Source of the DNA: G963678095 sp963678095 | Lineage (GTDB): Bacteria; Bacillota; Negativicutes; Selenomonadales; Selenomonadaceae | Direction: 5' to 3' | DNA: 64,000 nt | Assembly: GCA_963678095.2 (NCBI GenBank) | Contig: CAXXXP010000001.1 | Location: 434,001 to 498,000 of the forward strand | In this document: one piece after another, positions 42,019 to 50,627 of the stretch | How the letters are laid out: the number at the start of each line of letters is the position of its first letter | How positions within the stretch are numbered: the stretch's first letter is position 1 | Made by a program: the position numbers and the translations under genes | The notes under the pieces: generated by a model | What the model was told of the DNA's origin: nothing | Databases searched by the model: none | The model's input: the letters and a program-made list of their open reading frames with translations, nothing else

Positions 42019-42429
42019 ATGTTTTTTTTGCAGGAAACATTGCGGAAAAATGAAAAGGGTTTTACACTGCTGGAACTTATGGTGGTGCTTTCGATTCTAG
42101 GAGTATTGACAATGCTGGCTGTACCGAAATTCAGCAGCTCTGTGGCAGTGGCTAATACCGTGCGGATACAAGCAGATCTGCAGACCATTAACACGGCGAT
42201 TGCGGTCTACCAGGCACAAAATGGAGTTTATCCGCAAAATATAATAACCGATCTTTCTCCGTATCTGAGCGATGCTACGCGTGTTGCTCCCCCGCAGGGG
42301 GACTGCTTTTTGCGTGACGGAACGAAGCTTACGATAACCGATAAGACTTATGCACTCACAGCAACGCATGACCAGGCACAATGCCAAAGTCATTTGGCGA
42401 TTGATTTTGGCCGGAAGGATCGCTCCTGA
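42019..42429 (+). CDS. type IV prepilin (ComGC/PilA-like major pilin)
   Basis: A 136-aa prepilin with class III signal KNEKG-FTLLELMVVLSILGV: cleavage after Gly, Phe+1, Glu+5, then a hydrophobic helix. The mature protein of about 120 residues has CFLRDG and AQCQSHL cysteines that could form the D-region disulfide. The start may be the ATG at 42019 or the in-frame TTG at 42028; both follow AGGGGAG and both leave a short leader. As the only full pilin before pilD in the operon it is the likely major subunit. Confidence 0.9.
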   Translation: MFFLQETLRKNEKGFTLLELMVVLSILGVLTMLAVPKFSSSVAVANTVRIQADLQTINTAIAVYQAQNGVYPQNIITDLSPYLSDATRVAPPQGDCFLRDGTKLTITDKTYALTATHDQAQCQSHLAIDFGRKDRS

Positions 42430-43175
42430 TGCTGGCATTTCTGCTGTTTACTGCCGGGGCAGCCGTCGGCAGTTTTTTGAATGTCTGTATATCCCGGCTG
42501 CCACGTCAGGAATCCTTGCTTTATCCTGCCTCACATTGTCCCTTGTGTGGAGAAAAAATAAAGCGACTTGATATAATCCCGGTGTTGGGCTTTTTGCTCT
42601 GCCGGGCTCGCTGCCGCAGCTGCCACGGACCGATTTCCTGGCGTTATCCGCTGGTTGAAATCTTGATGGGGCTCGTTTCGTGGGCTCTTTTTCAGGCGTA
42701 TGGGCTGTCCCTGGAGTTTTTGACAGCGGTGGTGTTTTGTGCGTTTTTGTTCTGCATTGCCATTATCGATTATGAGCAGGGCTTTATTTTTAACCGGGTC
42801 CTGCTTGCATTGGCAGCTACAGGGGTTTTGGCCATGCTTTTGGTCGGGCAACTGTCGCTGGCTGATATGATGGCCGGATTTTTTCTCGGAGGGAGTCCCT
42901 TGTTGCTCTTATATTTGTTGTTGCCGGGTAGCCTTGGCGGTGGCGATGTGAAATTTGCCGCGGTTCTTGGCCTGTGGTTGGGATCCTTGCCGGTTTTGCT
43001 TGGCCTGTGGCTGGCTTTTTGTTTTGGTGCTATAGGCGGGATTTGTCTCTTGCTGACGGGCCGGAAGAGCCGCAAAGATCCGATTGCATTTGGTCCGTTT
43101 CTTTCCCTTGGGGCTGCTGCTGCATATTTTTATGCGCCGCAACTTTTTGCTGTCTGCAGGAGGCTTTGGGAATGA
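42429..43175 (+). CDS. pilD: prepilin peptidase PilD
   Basis: A 248-aa polytopic aspartyl protease/methyltransferase. The N terminus GAAVGSFLNVCISRLPRQES is followed by the cytoplasmic zinc motif (CPLCGEKIKRLD ... RARCRSCHGPISWRYPLVE). Catalytic Asp residues lie in CIAIIDYEQGFIFN and in LGGGDVKFAA, with the ending FGPFLSLGAAAAY. It cleaves and N-methylates the prepilins encoded around it. The start overlaps the prepilin stop (TGATG). Confidence 0.95.
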   Translation: MLAFLLFTAGAAVGSFLNVCISRLPRQESLLYPASHCPLCGEKIKRLDIIPVLGFLLCRARCRSCHGPISWRYPLVEILMGLVSWALFQAYGLSLEFLTAVVFCAFLFCIAIIDYEQGFIFNRVLLALAATGVLAMLLVGQLSLADMMAGFFLGGSPLLLLYLLLPGSLGGGDVKFAAVLGLWLGSLPVLLGLWLAFCFGAIGGICLLLTGRKSRKDPIAFGPFLSLGAAAAYFYAPQLFAVCRRLWE

Positions 43176-43621
43176 AGGAGCACGGGGCTACAGTCATTGA
43201 ACTTGTTTGTACGTTGGCAATAATTGGTGTATTGGCAGTTTGTGTTTTGCCGCGACTGCCTGGCATACTTGACAGCTGGCAAATTGATTATGAAGCTGCC
43301 TGTCTGGTGGCTGATTTGCGCTGGATGCAGGAGCGTACGCGCAGCATGCAGCGCCTTGACGTTCGGTTTGAAGGTCGCGGGGAGGATGACCAGCCACAGC
43401 TTTATATTCGCAAGGGCGATTATCGCATTGTTATGAAAGAAAAATTACGCGAACATAAATTTTCTCCGGGATTAAAAATGTATGTGAATCAGAGCCGGAT
43501 TGCATTTGATACCGAGGGGCGGATGAATCCACCTCTGACCATTTTGTTGCTGCAGGGAGGAAAGGCACGGCGGGTGATCATCGATATTGTGGGACGCATT
43601 CGCGTGGAGCGGAATTTGTGA
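43172..43621 (+). CDS. GspH/FimT-type pseudopilin
   Basis: A 149-aa minor pilin. Its class III leader KEHG-ATVIELVCTLAIIGVL has Ala instead of Phe at +1 and keeps Glu+5. The mature part resembles GspH/FimT (CLVADLRWMQERTRSM, IAFDTEGRM). ATG overlaps the pilD stop in an ATGA arrangement. Minor pilins of this kind prime pilus assembly at the tip together with the next three gene products. Confidence 0.85.
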   Translation: MKEHGATVIELVCTLAIIGVLAVCVLPRLPGILDSWQIDYEAACLVADLRWMQERTRSMQRLDVRFEGRGEDDQPQLYIRKGDYRIVMKEKLREHKFSPGLKMYVNQSRIAFDTEGRMNPPLTILLLQGGKARRVIIDIVGRIRVERNL

Positions 43622-43639
43622 GAGAAAGGGGGCAGGGGG

Positions 43640-44014
43640 GTGTCGGAAAAAGGTTTTTTTCTACTGGAAACGATTGTATTAGGTGCTATTTTGCTTGCCG
43701 GTATCAGTGTTTTGGGCGCGTATACGGCAGGGCGACAGGTGGCCCTGGCATCACAGGATAAAATGACAGCAACTTTTCTGGCGCAGAAGTATTTGGCTTG
43801 CAGGCAGGGAGAAATAGCTATGCTGCCGGCAGGAGCTTGCCCGGATCAAATAATAGCGACGTCAGTGCAGCGAAATAATCGTGATTTTTATGTGGAAACT
43901 TCGCTTTGTCCGGCAGCGCCGGGCTTGATGAAAATCGAGGTTGTTGTGCGCTGGCTGCCACAGGGGAAACAGCAGCAGCTTACGCTCAGCCGGCTGGTGC
44001 GAAGCGATGATTGA
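43640..44014 (+). CDS. PilV/GspI-type pseudopilin
   Basis: A 124-aa minor pilin with leader SEKG-FFLLETIVLGAILLA (Phe+1, Glu+5). It keeps two cysteine pairs in the mature part (LACRQGE, GACPDQ, SLCPAAP). GTG start behind a long AGGGGGCAGGGGGG purine stretch. Overlaps the next gene by 8 bp. Confidence 0.85.
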   Translation: MSEKGFFLLETIVLGAILLAGISVLGAYTAGRQVALASQDKMTATFLAQKYLACRQGEIAMLPAGACPDQIIATSVQRNNRDFYVETSLCPAAPGLMKIEVVVRWLPQGKQQQLTLSRLVRSDD

Positions 44015-44516
44015 GCGGCGGGATGAGACCGGCATGACATTGCTGGAGCTGGTTGTTGCTCTGCCGTTGGTGGCGATGCTGTTGGCCGGGCTCAGTACGA
44101 TGTTTTTTTTATTGCTGCATTCCTGTTGGGCGGATATAAGCGATTTGGAGCTTCAACAGCAACTGCGGCTGGCGGCTGTTGCCGTTACCAAGGATATGAT
44201 GTATGCCGATCGGGCAAAAATTGAAGAAAATGGTATTTCTCTTTGGAGCGGCAGTCAAAGCTCTTTACCGCGCCAGATCGTTTACCGGATACGGGATCCT
44301 AGCGGAAAGGCGATTTTAACCAAAAACAACCAACCGCTGACGGGTGGCAGCATATATGGTGATATTCGTATAGTCAAATTTCAGTGCCGAAAATTTAATG
44401 AAAAAACAATTGTACTGGAGTTTGCCGGATGTAATGCATTTACGGGAAAAATTCTTGTCGTTGAAACGGCCGCAGTTTTGGAAAATAAAAGACGTGGAGG
44501 CGGGGCTGATGAATGA
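44007..44516 (+). CDS. PilW/GspJ-type pseudopilin
   Basis: A 169-aa minor pilin with leader RDETG-MTLLELVVALPLVAM (Met+1, Glu+5), then LDLEQQLRLAAVAVTKDMMYAD-like helix and a beta-rich body (QIVYRIRDPSGKAILT). The ATG at 44007 lies within the end of the previous gene; longer upstream frames lack a pilin leader. Overlaps the next gene by 8 bp, so the minor pilins are tightly coupled. Confidence 0.83.
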   Translation: MIERRDETGMTLLELVVALPLVAMLLAGLSTMFFLLLHSCWADISDLELQQQLRLAAVAVTKDMMYADRAKIEENGISLWSGSQSSLPRQIVYRIRDPSGKAILTKNNQPLTGGSIYGDIRIVKFQCRKFNEKTIVLEFAGCNAFTGKILVVETAAVLENKRRGGGADE

Positions 44517-44916
44517 GCATGGATTTGCTTCGGTACTGGGGCTGTGTCTGTTGCTGCTGATGGCTTGCCTGAGCGCCGCTGTAATTGGACTCGCGCAAAA
44601 AGAGCGGGCTGCGGTCGATGGGTTTGCTGTCGGGCTGCAGGCGCAGTCCTATGCGGAAAGCGGTGCGGAAAAAGCACTGGCAAGTCTGGATGCACAGATT
44701 TTGGCAAAGGTGCAGTCGGCAGGGAAACCGGTCTGCATTATGTCGCTGCCGGCAGAAGAAAATGCGCCGCTAAAATCCTGCCAAATATACCTGACGTTTG
44801 ATGGAGATGCCTATGTCTTGATGGCGGTAAGCTGTGTAGCCGATCGGAAGGGGCAGGTGTTTGTTCATTTCCAGCAAGCGAGAGATGGGTTAAAGATTGT
44901 AAAATGGGAGCGATAA
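44509..44916 (+). CDS. PilX-like minor pilus protein
   Basis: A 135-aa protein with a short NEHG-FASVLGLCLLLLMACL leader-like start lacking Glu+5, as in PilX/GspK. The mature part opens with a helix (AQSYAESGAEKALASLDAQI) and has two cysteines (VCIMSLP, SCQIYL). ATG at 44509 after GGAGG; the longer frame is translated only by overlap with the previous gene. Absence of Glu+5 fits a tip-located subunit that starts the fibre. Confidence 0.75.
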   Translation: MNEHGFASVLGLCLLLLMACLSAAVIGLAQKERAAVDGFAVGLQAQSYAESGAEKALASLDAQILAKVQSAGKPVCIMSLPAEENAPLKSCQIYLTFDGDAYVLMAVSCVADRKGQVFVHFQQARDGLKIVKWER

Positions 44917-44930
44917 GGGAGATGCCGTTC

Positions 44931-46142
44931 ATGCTGGGGAAAATCAGGCAGTGTATAGCAGGAAGATGCGGTGGCACAAAGATCCAGCTGGGTTTATTTG
45001 TGGAAGAAAACAAAATTTTTTTGGCCCAGGGCTATAGCGGGCCGGACGGGATAACGATCCTGCGCCTGGCGGAGCGGCCGCTGGCTGAAGCTGAAACAGA
45101 GTATGGCAGTGTTGGCGAAGCCGTTGAGACAACCTGGCGGATGGAAGGGCTGCAAAGTAAAGGACTGGTGCTTTGTCTGCCAGAGACCATGGTGCATTGC
45201 TTTTTGCGCGAATTTCCTCCTCTGTCGGCGGCAGAGCTTGCAGAAAGTGTTAAGTGGGAGGTTGAGGAGGCAACCGATTCGATCACGGGAGAGCATACAT
45301 ATGCGTATCGGGAAACAATGCGTAGTGAAGAACAGGTTGTATTGCAGATAGAGATCACACCGCTGCGTCCTTTGATAAAGCTGGTGGATTCGTTGGCACA
45401 GGCAGGTTTTGTGGTAAGGGCTGTTGTTGGCCGCCAGCCGCTGCAGGTTAAAAAGACGGAAGAAAGTCTGTTGCTGCAGGGCGATGACTGGCAGCAGGCG
45501 ATTTTGCCGGGGGTGGATCTTGTTTTGGAGGAGACTTTTAGCGGCGGGCAGATCGCGGCCCTGCAGGCATTGGCATATCCCTGTGGACACCAGCCTGATT
45601 TGCTGCCGCCGGAACGAAGACCGCCTAATGTCAATTACGTCCGGGGTATTTGTCTGCTGCTGGCAGCAGCGGCAATCGTGCTGGCCGGGCTGCTCCTTCA
45701 GGGCTGGAATGCATTGCTGGCAGCGAAGGAGGCTGGCGAAACAGCCAGGATTCGGATGGGAATGTTTCAGGAGGTGGCAGAGCAAAAGAAAATGCTTGAA
45801 TTGCAGCAGTTGAAAAATGGAAAAAAGGTTCAGCTCTTGACTACTCTGTCAAGCCGCCGGTCATCCTCTGCCCGGGGAATCCTCATTCATTTGGGCTTTT
45901 TGACGACAGACAATGTCAAGCTGACAGGACTTGAATTTCAGTCTGATGGGATGTTGCGGCTTACTGGCCGGGCGGCAGATTATGATGTTTTGGCAGCATA
46001 TTTGCACCGATTTGAAACAGATGATTTTTTTACCCAAGTCCATTTGGTGGGAGCGGAGTCTGAGCACGACGTTGCCGGGGAACTTTTGCCGATCACGTTT
46101 TCCCTGCAGTCTTCTTTTGGTGAACAGGAGGCTAAAGGATGA
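44931..46142 (+). CDS. fused PilM-PilN pilus assembly protein
   Basis: 403 aa. The N-terminal part (1-235) is a PilM-like actin fold: KIQLGLFVEENKIFLAQGYS, LVLCLPETMVHCFLREFP, ELAESVKWEVEEATD. It is shorter than normal PilM and lacks the C-terminal ATP-binding half. A transmembrane helix (ICLLLAAAAIVLAGLLLQGW) then leads to a PilN-like region with a coiled coil and a ferredoxin-like end (VKLTGLEFQSDGMLRLTGRA). PilM and PilN normally are separate, binding through the PilN N-terminal peptide. The ATG at 44931 is 9 bp after GGGAG. Confidence 0.8.
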   Translation: MLGKIRQCIAGRCGGTKIQLGLFVEENKIFLAQGYSGPDGITILRLAERPLAEAETEYGSVGEAVETTWRMEGLQSKGLVLCLPETMVHCFLREFPPLSAAELAESVKWEVEEATDSITGEHTYAYRETMRSEEQVVLQIEITPLRPLIKLVDSLAQAGFVVRAVVGRQPLQVKKTEESLLLQGDDWQQAILPGVDLVLEETFSGGQIAALQALAYPCGHQPDLLPPERRPPNVNYVRGICLLLAAAAIVLAGLLLQGWNALLAAKEAGETARIRMGMFQEVAEQKKMLELQQLKNGKKVQLLTTLSSRRSSSARGILIHLGFLTTDNVKLTGLEFQSDGMLRLTGRAADYDVLAAYLHRFETDDFFTQVHLVGAESEHDVAGELLPITFSLQSSFGEQEAKG

Positions 46143-46687
46143 GGTGGTTACAACTTGGCCGCAGACCCTTGTATGCGGGTCTTTTCTTTACGGCATGTTT
46201 GTCGGCCATATATATTCTTTGTTATCAGCCGCTGCAACGGGAAGTTGCCCAGCAACGAGAGATTACAGCTGGTAAGCAGCAAGAACTGGCGGAGGTTGAA
46301 CATTTTTTGCAGCTACACCCGGATATGAATAGTTTTCGCGGGGAACTTGACCGGAAGTCAGCGGCTATTTCTTCTATGCTGCCGGATCAGATGGAGGTTG
46401 GGCCCTTTATGGCAGCGATCGAACAAAGTGCCCTGCAGTCGAAAGTTGTCGTAAGCTCCATGACGCCGGGCGCTGTAGTTTCGGGCAGTATTTGTGCGGA
46501 GTTGCCGATCGAGATTACTGTGCAGGGAGGTTATTTTGATCTGCTGGCGTTTTTACAGGCCGTGGAAGCCTTGCCGCGCTGTGTTCATGTGAGAAAAATG
46601 CAGATTGAGAAGCAAAATACCCAGCTCAGTTGTAAGCTTTTGCTCGTGATTTACGCTGACGGGGAAAAAATTGCTGAAATGCAGTGA
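46139..46687 (+). CDS. pilO: pilus assembly protein PilO
   Basis: A 182-aa bitopic protein: one membrane helix (PLYAGLFFTACLSAIYILCY), a coiled-coil stretch (LQREVAQQREITAGKQQELA) and the PilO ferredoxin-like domain (ELPIEITVQGGYFDLLAFLQ ... VHVRKMQIEKQNTQLSCKLL). It pairs with PilN in the alignment complex. Starts 4 bp before the PilM-N stop. Last gene of the pil operon; no pilP or secretin pilQ follows, aroC comes after 154 bp. Confidence 0.85.
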   Translation: MRWLQLGRRPLYAGLFFTACLSAIYILCYQPLQREVAQQREITAGKQQELAEVEHFLQLHPDMNSFRGELDRKSAAISSMLPDQMEVGPFMAAIEQSALQSKVVVSSMTPGAVVSGSICAELPIEITVQGGYFDLLAFLQAVEALPRCVHVRKMQIEKQNTQLSCKLLLVIYADGEKIAEMQ

Positions 46688-46841
46688 GAATGTCTGCCGG
46701 ATGGACGAAATATCTACTGGAATCATACAAAATTTTATTCCTGCGAAACTTGATTTATATTGTTTCATAGAATAAACTATATATCATGGGAAATTATAAT
46801 AATTTGTAAGAGCAAGAATAAATAATGAATGAGGTGCAGCG

Positions 46842-47993
46842 ATGTTTCGATTTTTAACGGCAGGCGAGTCGCATGGCCAATGCTTAACTGCAATTATAGA
46901 GGGAATTCCAGCCGGACTGCCGGTTGATGTAGAAGCGATAAACAAGGATCTGGCGCGGCGCCAGCAGGGGTATGGCCGCGGCGGTCGGATGAAAATTGAG
47001 ACGGATAAAGTGGAAATTCTTTCTGGGGTCCGGTTTGGTGAGACAATTGGGGATCCGATTACTTTGAAGGTGGCAAATAAGGATTGGGAAAACTGGACGG
47101 AGCGCATGTCAGTAAGTGGAAAGCCGGCCGGACCGGCGGTTACAGCCGCGCGCCCGGGCCATGCCGATTTGATTGGCTGCCAGAAATACGACCGCACGGA
47201 TATTCGTGACATCCTCGAGAGGGCCAGTGCCCGGGAGACTGCGGCCCGTGTAGCCGTGGGGGCGATGGCAAAACAGCTGCTTGCCGCCTGCAATATTAAC
47301 ATTGTTTCGCATGTGGTCAATATCGGTTCGGTAAAAATTGATCGCGACAATATAGATAATACCCGGATTGGGAGCAATCAATCAGAACTCAACTGCTGTG
47401 ATCCGGTGGCGGAAGAACAGATGAAGGAACGGATTCGCCAGGCAAAGGCCGACGGAGATACGCTGGGCGGTATTTTTGAGGTACTTGTGCAGGGGATGCC
47501 CGTTGGTGTGGGCAGTCATATTCAATGGGATCGGCGGCTGGATGCCCGTCTTGCCGGAGCGATGATGTCGATTCAGGCAATCAAGGGTGTGGAAATCGGT
47601 GCCGGGTTTGGCTATGCCGATCTGCCTGGCAGTCAGGCCCATGATGAAATGTTCTTTGATGAAGAAAAGCGGGTGTATCGCCGGACGAATCGTGCTGGCG
47701 GTATTGAGGGCGGTATGAGCAATGGGGAGCAGCTTGTTGTCCGGGCGGTGATGAAGCCGATCCCGACACTGATGCAGCCGCTGCATTCGGTTGATATTGC
47801 TGCCAAACAAGAGGTTTTGGCCTGTACCGAGCGCAGTGATGTCTGTGCTGTTTCGGCCGCTTCGGTTGTAGGTGAAGCTATGACGGCGGTGGTGCTGGCG
47901 GAAACTTTATTGGAAAAATTTGGCGGAGATAGCCTGGGCGATTTAAAGGCCGCCATAAAACAATATGAAATGCGGCTTTCGGGTGAAGCATGA
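46842..47993 (+). CDS. aroC: chorismate synthase
   Basis: A 383-aa enzyme producing chorismate from EPSP with reduced FMN. Signatures: FRFLTAGESHGQCLTAIIEG at the N terminus, RRQQGYGRGGRMKIE, RPGHADLIGCQKYD, ASARETAARVAVGAMAKQLL and the C-terminal NRAGGIEGGMSNGEQLVV. The ATG has GAGG 8 bp upstream. It is followed by aroK with overlapping start (ATGATG), giving aroC-aroK-aroB. Length standard. Confidence 0.97.
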   Translation: MFRFLTAGESHGQCLTAIIEGIPAGLPVDVEAINKDLARRQQGYGRGGRMKIETDKVEILSGVRFGETIGDPITLKVANKDWENWTERMSVSGKPAGPAVTAARPGHADLIGCQKYDRTDIRDILERASARETAARVAVGAMAKQLLAACNINIVSHVVNIGSVKIDRDNIDNTRIGSNQSELNCCDPVAEEQMKERIRQAKADGDTLGGIFEVLVQGMPVGVGSHIQWDRRLDARLAGAMMSIQAIKGVEIGAGFGYADLPGSQAHDEMFFDEEKRVYRRTNRAGGIEGGMSNGEQLVVRAVMKPIPTLMQPLHSVDIAAKQEVLACTERSDVCAVSAASVVGEAMTAVVLAETLLEKFGGDSLGDLKAAIKQYEMRLSGEA

Positions 47994-48523
47994 TGAAAAA
48001 TGTCGTATTAATTGGCTTTATGGGAACAGGTAAGACGAGTACGGGCAGGCTTCTGGCCAGTCGGATGGGCTATTCTTTTGTCGATACGGACCGAAAAATA
48101 GAAAAAGAATGTCATCTTACAATAAAGCAGCTGTTTGCGGAACATGGAGAAACGTATTTCCGTGAACAGGAAGCTGCCGTGATCCGCAAGGTGGCCCGGC
48201 AACATCATCTGGTGATTTCAACCGGGGGCGGAACGATTTTGAATCCGGACAATATGAAGGCTTTGCGAAAAAAAGGCGTCATTGTTTCATTGACGGCCTC
48301 GGTCGAGGTTATTTTGGAGCGGACAAGCCGGAAGAATACGCGCCCGCTACTAGAGAATCAAACGATGGACGAGCGGCGGGCGGCGATCACTAAGCTGCGC
48401 GCTCAGCGCGAGGATTTATATAAACAGGCGGATCTGATCATTGATACAAGTGAACTGTCTCCGCTGCAGGTTGTGGATCAGATTATGTCATTTGTCAGAA
48501 AGGAAGTGAAGCAGCGTGCGTAA
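47990..48523 (+). CDS. aroK: shikimate kinase
   Basis: A 177-aa P-loop kinase: Walker A GFMGTGKTSTGRLLA, the shikimate-contacting FVDTDRKIEKE, STGGGTILN, and the lid arginine region TSRKNTRPLL. It phosphorylates shikimate with ATP. The start overlaps the aroC stop (or the second ATG three bases on); the end overlaps aroB by 8 bp. Confidence 0.96.
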   Translation: MMKNVVLIGFMGTGKTSTGRLLASRMGYSFVDTDRKIEKECHLTIKQLFAEHGETYFREQEAAVIRKVARQHHLVISTGGGTILNPDNMKALRKKGVIVSLTASVEVILERTSRKNTRPLLENQTMDERRAAITKLRAQREDLYKQADLIIDTSELSPLQVVDQIMSFVRKEVKQRA

Positions 48524-49601
48524 TGTAAAAGTTTCATTGGGAAAAGACAGTTATGATATCTGCATTGGTACAGATATAGCAGACGAGCTGCAAAGCTTTA
48601 TCCGGCAGGCAGGATTCTCGAGAAAAGCCTTACTGGTTTCAGATAGTGTTGTCGGTAAACTCTACGGGGAAAAGGTGCTGGCGATTTTGCAGGCGGCAGG
48701 TCTGCGGGCAGAACTCTTTTTGATTGAAGCTGGGGAAAGCTCTAAATCCCTGGGTTCAGCGGAAAAGATATATACGAAGGCCATTGAGATGGGCCTTGAC
48801 CGCAAATCGGCACTGTTTGCCTTGGGCGGCGGTGTCGTCGGCGATCTGGCTGGTTTTGTTGCCGCAACTTATATGCGTGGCATTGCTTTTGTGCAGCTGC
48901 CGACAAGCCTGCTGGCACAGGTGGACTCGAGTGTCGGTGGCAAGGTGGCGGTAAACCATCGTCTAGGCAAGAATATGATCGGCGCTTTTTATCAGCCGCG
49001 GGCAGTATTTATCGATCTTACGATGTTGCAATCGCTGCCCAAACGAGAGATTTATACCGGGCTGGCCGAAATTATAAAGTATGGGATCATTTATGATGCG
49101 GAATTTTTCCACTATCTGTCGGAACATGCCGATGCCTTGTTGCGGCTTGATCTTGAAACGATAGCGCATGTGGTGGCTCGTTCTTGTGAGATCAAAGCGG
49201 CAGTTGTCAGCAATGACGAGCGCGAGGCTGGCCTACGCATTATTTTGAATTTCGGTCATACCCTTGCGCATGCCATTGAAAGCGAGACAAATTATCAAAA
49301 ATATAATCATGGCGAGGCCGTGGCCATTGGCATGATCGGCGCGGCCCGGTTAAGCCGGGAACTCGGACTGATTGACGAAGCTGCTGTCAAAGCCGTCAAG
49401 GCAATCGTTCGCAAGTTTCATCTGCCGGTGAAGGCTTCCGGCTGTACCCTGGAAAAGATGTTTGAAAATATTTTTCACGACAAAAAAACCGTCAATGGCA
49501 ATGTGCAGTGGGTAGTGATGAATGAAATCGGCAAAGTGCAGGTCGACAAGAATGTGCCTGATATTCTGGTGAAAAAGGTAATTGCAGAAATCCTTATCTG
49601 A
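48516..49601 (+). CDS. aroB: 3-dehydroquinate synthase
   Basis: A 361-aa NAD- and metal-dependent cyclase converting DAHP to 3-dehydroquinate. Conserved blocks: ALGGGVVGDLAGFVAATYMR (nucleotide), QLPTSLLAQVDSSVGGKVAVN, and the metal ligands in GLAEIIKYGII, NFGHTLAHAIE and NHGEAVAIGM. GTG start overlapping aroK. Length standard. Confidence 0.97.
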   Translation: MRNVKVSLGKDSYDICIGTDIADELQSFIRQAGFSRKALLVSDSVVGKLYGEKVLAILQAAGLRAELFLIEAGESSKSLGSAEKIYTKAIEMGLDRKSALFALGGGVVGDLAGFVAATYMRGIAFVQLPTSLLAQVDSSVGGKVAVNHRLGKNMIGAFYQPRAVFIDLTMLQSLPKREIYTGLAEIIKYGIIYDAEFFHYLSEHADALLRLDLETIAHVVARSCEIKAAVVSNDEREAGLRIILNFGHTLAHAIESETNYQKYNHGEAVAIGMIGAARLSRELGLIDEAAVKAVKAIVRKFHLPVKASGCTLEKMFENIFHDKKTVNGNVQWVVMNEIGKVQVDKNVPDILVKKVIAEILI

Positions 49602-49622
49602 TACGAATGGAGGAGGAGCTTT

Positions 49623-50333
49623 ATGCAGCTGGTATATTCCGGGAAAACAAAAGAGGTCTATCGTTTGCCGGACGGCAACTATTGTTTACGGTTTAAAGAT
49701 GATGTTACCGGCACGGGCACGGTTTTTGATCCCGGGGCAAATACGGTTGGACCGCAGATTGTCGGATCTGGTAGGGCAGGACTGTTGTTGTCAAAATATT
49801 TTTTTGAGCGGCTGGCCGTTGGCGGGATTTTGACCCATTATCTTGCAGCCGATACGGCTGCAAATGCCATGACGGTTTTGCCGGCCGCTGTTTTTGGTCG
49901 GGGACTGGAGGTCATTTGCCGCTACCGGGCCTATGGCAGTTTTCTGCGCCGTTATGGCATGTATGCCCGGGAAGGGCAGCCACTGGAGGCTTTCGTTGAA
50001 TTTACGCTGAAGGATGATACTCGCCAGGACCCCCCGATTGAAAAAGAGGCACTGGTGATGCTGGGACTGATGACAGCGTCCGAGTGTGAAGAGATCAAGT
50101 TGCTGACGCGGCGAATTGCCGGGATGGTAAAGGCGGAACTGGCCGGACGGGAAGTTGAACTTTACGATATAAAGCTTGAGTTTGGCCGTGTCGGCGAAAC
50201 GGCGCAAATTGCCCTGATCGATGAGATCTCAGGAGGGAATATGCGCGCCTTTAAAGACGGATCTTTTTTGACGCCGCTGGCGCTCGCCGCGTTGGTGCTT
50301 GGTGACAATCTTGTTTCGCCCCGCGACATTTGA
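49623..50333 (+). CDS. SAICAR synthetase (PurC) homologue, divergent
   Basis: A 236-aa protein with the PurC frame: VYSGKTKEVYRL at the N terminus, FKDDVTGTG, CRYRAYGSFLRRYG, VEFTLKDDTRQDPPI, YDIKLEFGR and LIDEISGGNMRAF. PurC joins CAIR and aspartate in purine synthesis. The common FKDDATAFNG stretch is altered and the gene is outside any pur operon, following aroB by 21 bp. It might be the sole PurC or a specialised ligase; the rest of the genome would decide. A terminator overlaps its stop codon. Confidence 0.85.
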   Translation: MQLVYSGKTKEVYRLPDGNYCLRFKDDVTGTGTVFDPGANTVGPQIVGSGRAGLLLSKYFFERLAVGGILTHYLAADTAANAMTVLPAAVFGRGLEVICRYRAYGSFLRRYGMYAREGQPLEAFVEFTLKDDTRQDPPIEKEALVMLGLMTASECEEIKLLTRRIAGMVKAELAGREVELYDIKLEFGRVGETAQIALIDEISGGNMRAFKDGSFLTPLALAALVLGDNLVSPRDI

Positions 50334-50350
50334 TGCGGGGCAGTTTTTTT
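50318..50350 (+). terminator. intrinsic terminator overlapping the purC-like stop
   Basis: GCCCCGC pairs with GCGGGGC around a 10-nt loop that contains the stop codon TGA, followed by AGTTTTTTT. It closes the aroC-aroK-aroB-purC transcript. Confidence 0.85.
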
Positions 50351-50368
50351 ATGGGGAGAGGTTTCTTT

Positions 50369-50626
50369 ATGATGGCAATAAAAAAAGCAGCAATCTTTTT
50401 TTTGCTGATCGGGGATGACAAGGGACGGAAGGTCATTTCCCTGATGGATGATGCGGAGATAAAGCAGCTGGTGCCGGCAATGCGCGAACTGACAACGATT
50501 GCGTCTGCCCAGCAGCGGCAGGTCTGGCAGGAGTTTATGGATCTGGGCTACGAGCCGTCTATGAATGCGGCCGATACCCTGACGGTTGTTCGCTTTTTGC
50601 TCAGCCGCAGCCGGAAGTGGGAATGA
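50369..50626 (+). CDS. orphan FliG N-terminal-domain-like protein
   Basis: An 85-aa protein matching the FliG N-terminal domain pattern: KKAAIFFLLIGDDKGRKVIS, then LMDDAEIKQLVPAMREL and QVWQEFMDLG. In FliG this domain anchors to FliF. Here it stands alone, without middle or torque-generating domains, and no flagellar gene is near. ATG at 50369 follows GGGAGAGG; the longer frame covers the terminator. It may be a small regulator or adaptor; function unknown. Followed directly by a DUF1294 gene. Confidence 0.65.
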   Translation: MMAIKKAAIFFLLIGDDKGRKVISLMDDAEIKQLVPAMRELTTIASAQQRQVWQEFMDLGYEPSMNAADTLTVVRFLLSRSRKWE

Positions 50627-50627
50627 G

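Noticed and set aside
44994..45785. 263-aa minus-strand ORF opposite the pilM-pilN gene
   Set aside because: Shadow frame rich in Cys, Gln, His and Arg, typical of antisense to a Leu/Gln-rich coding strand.
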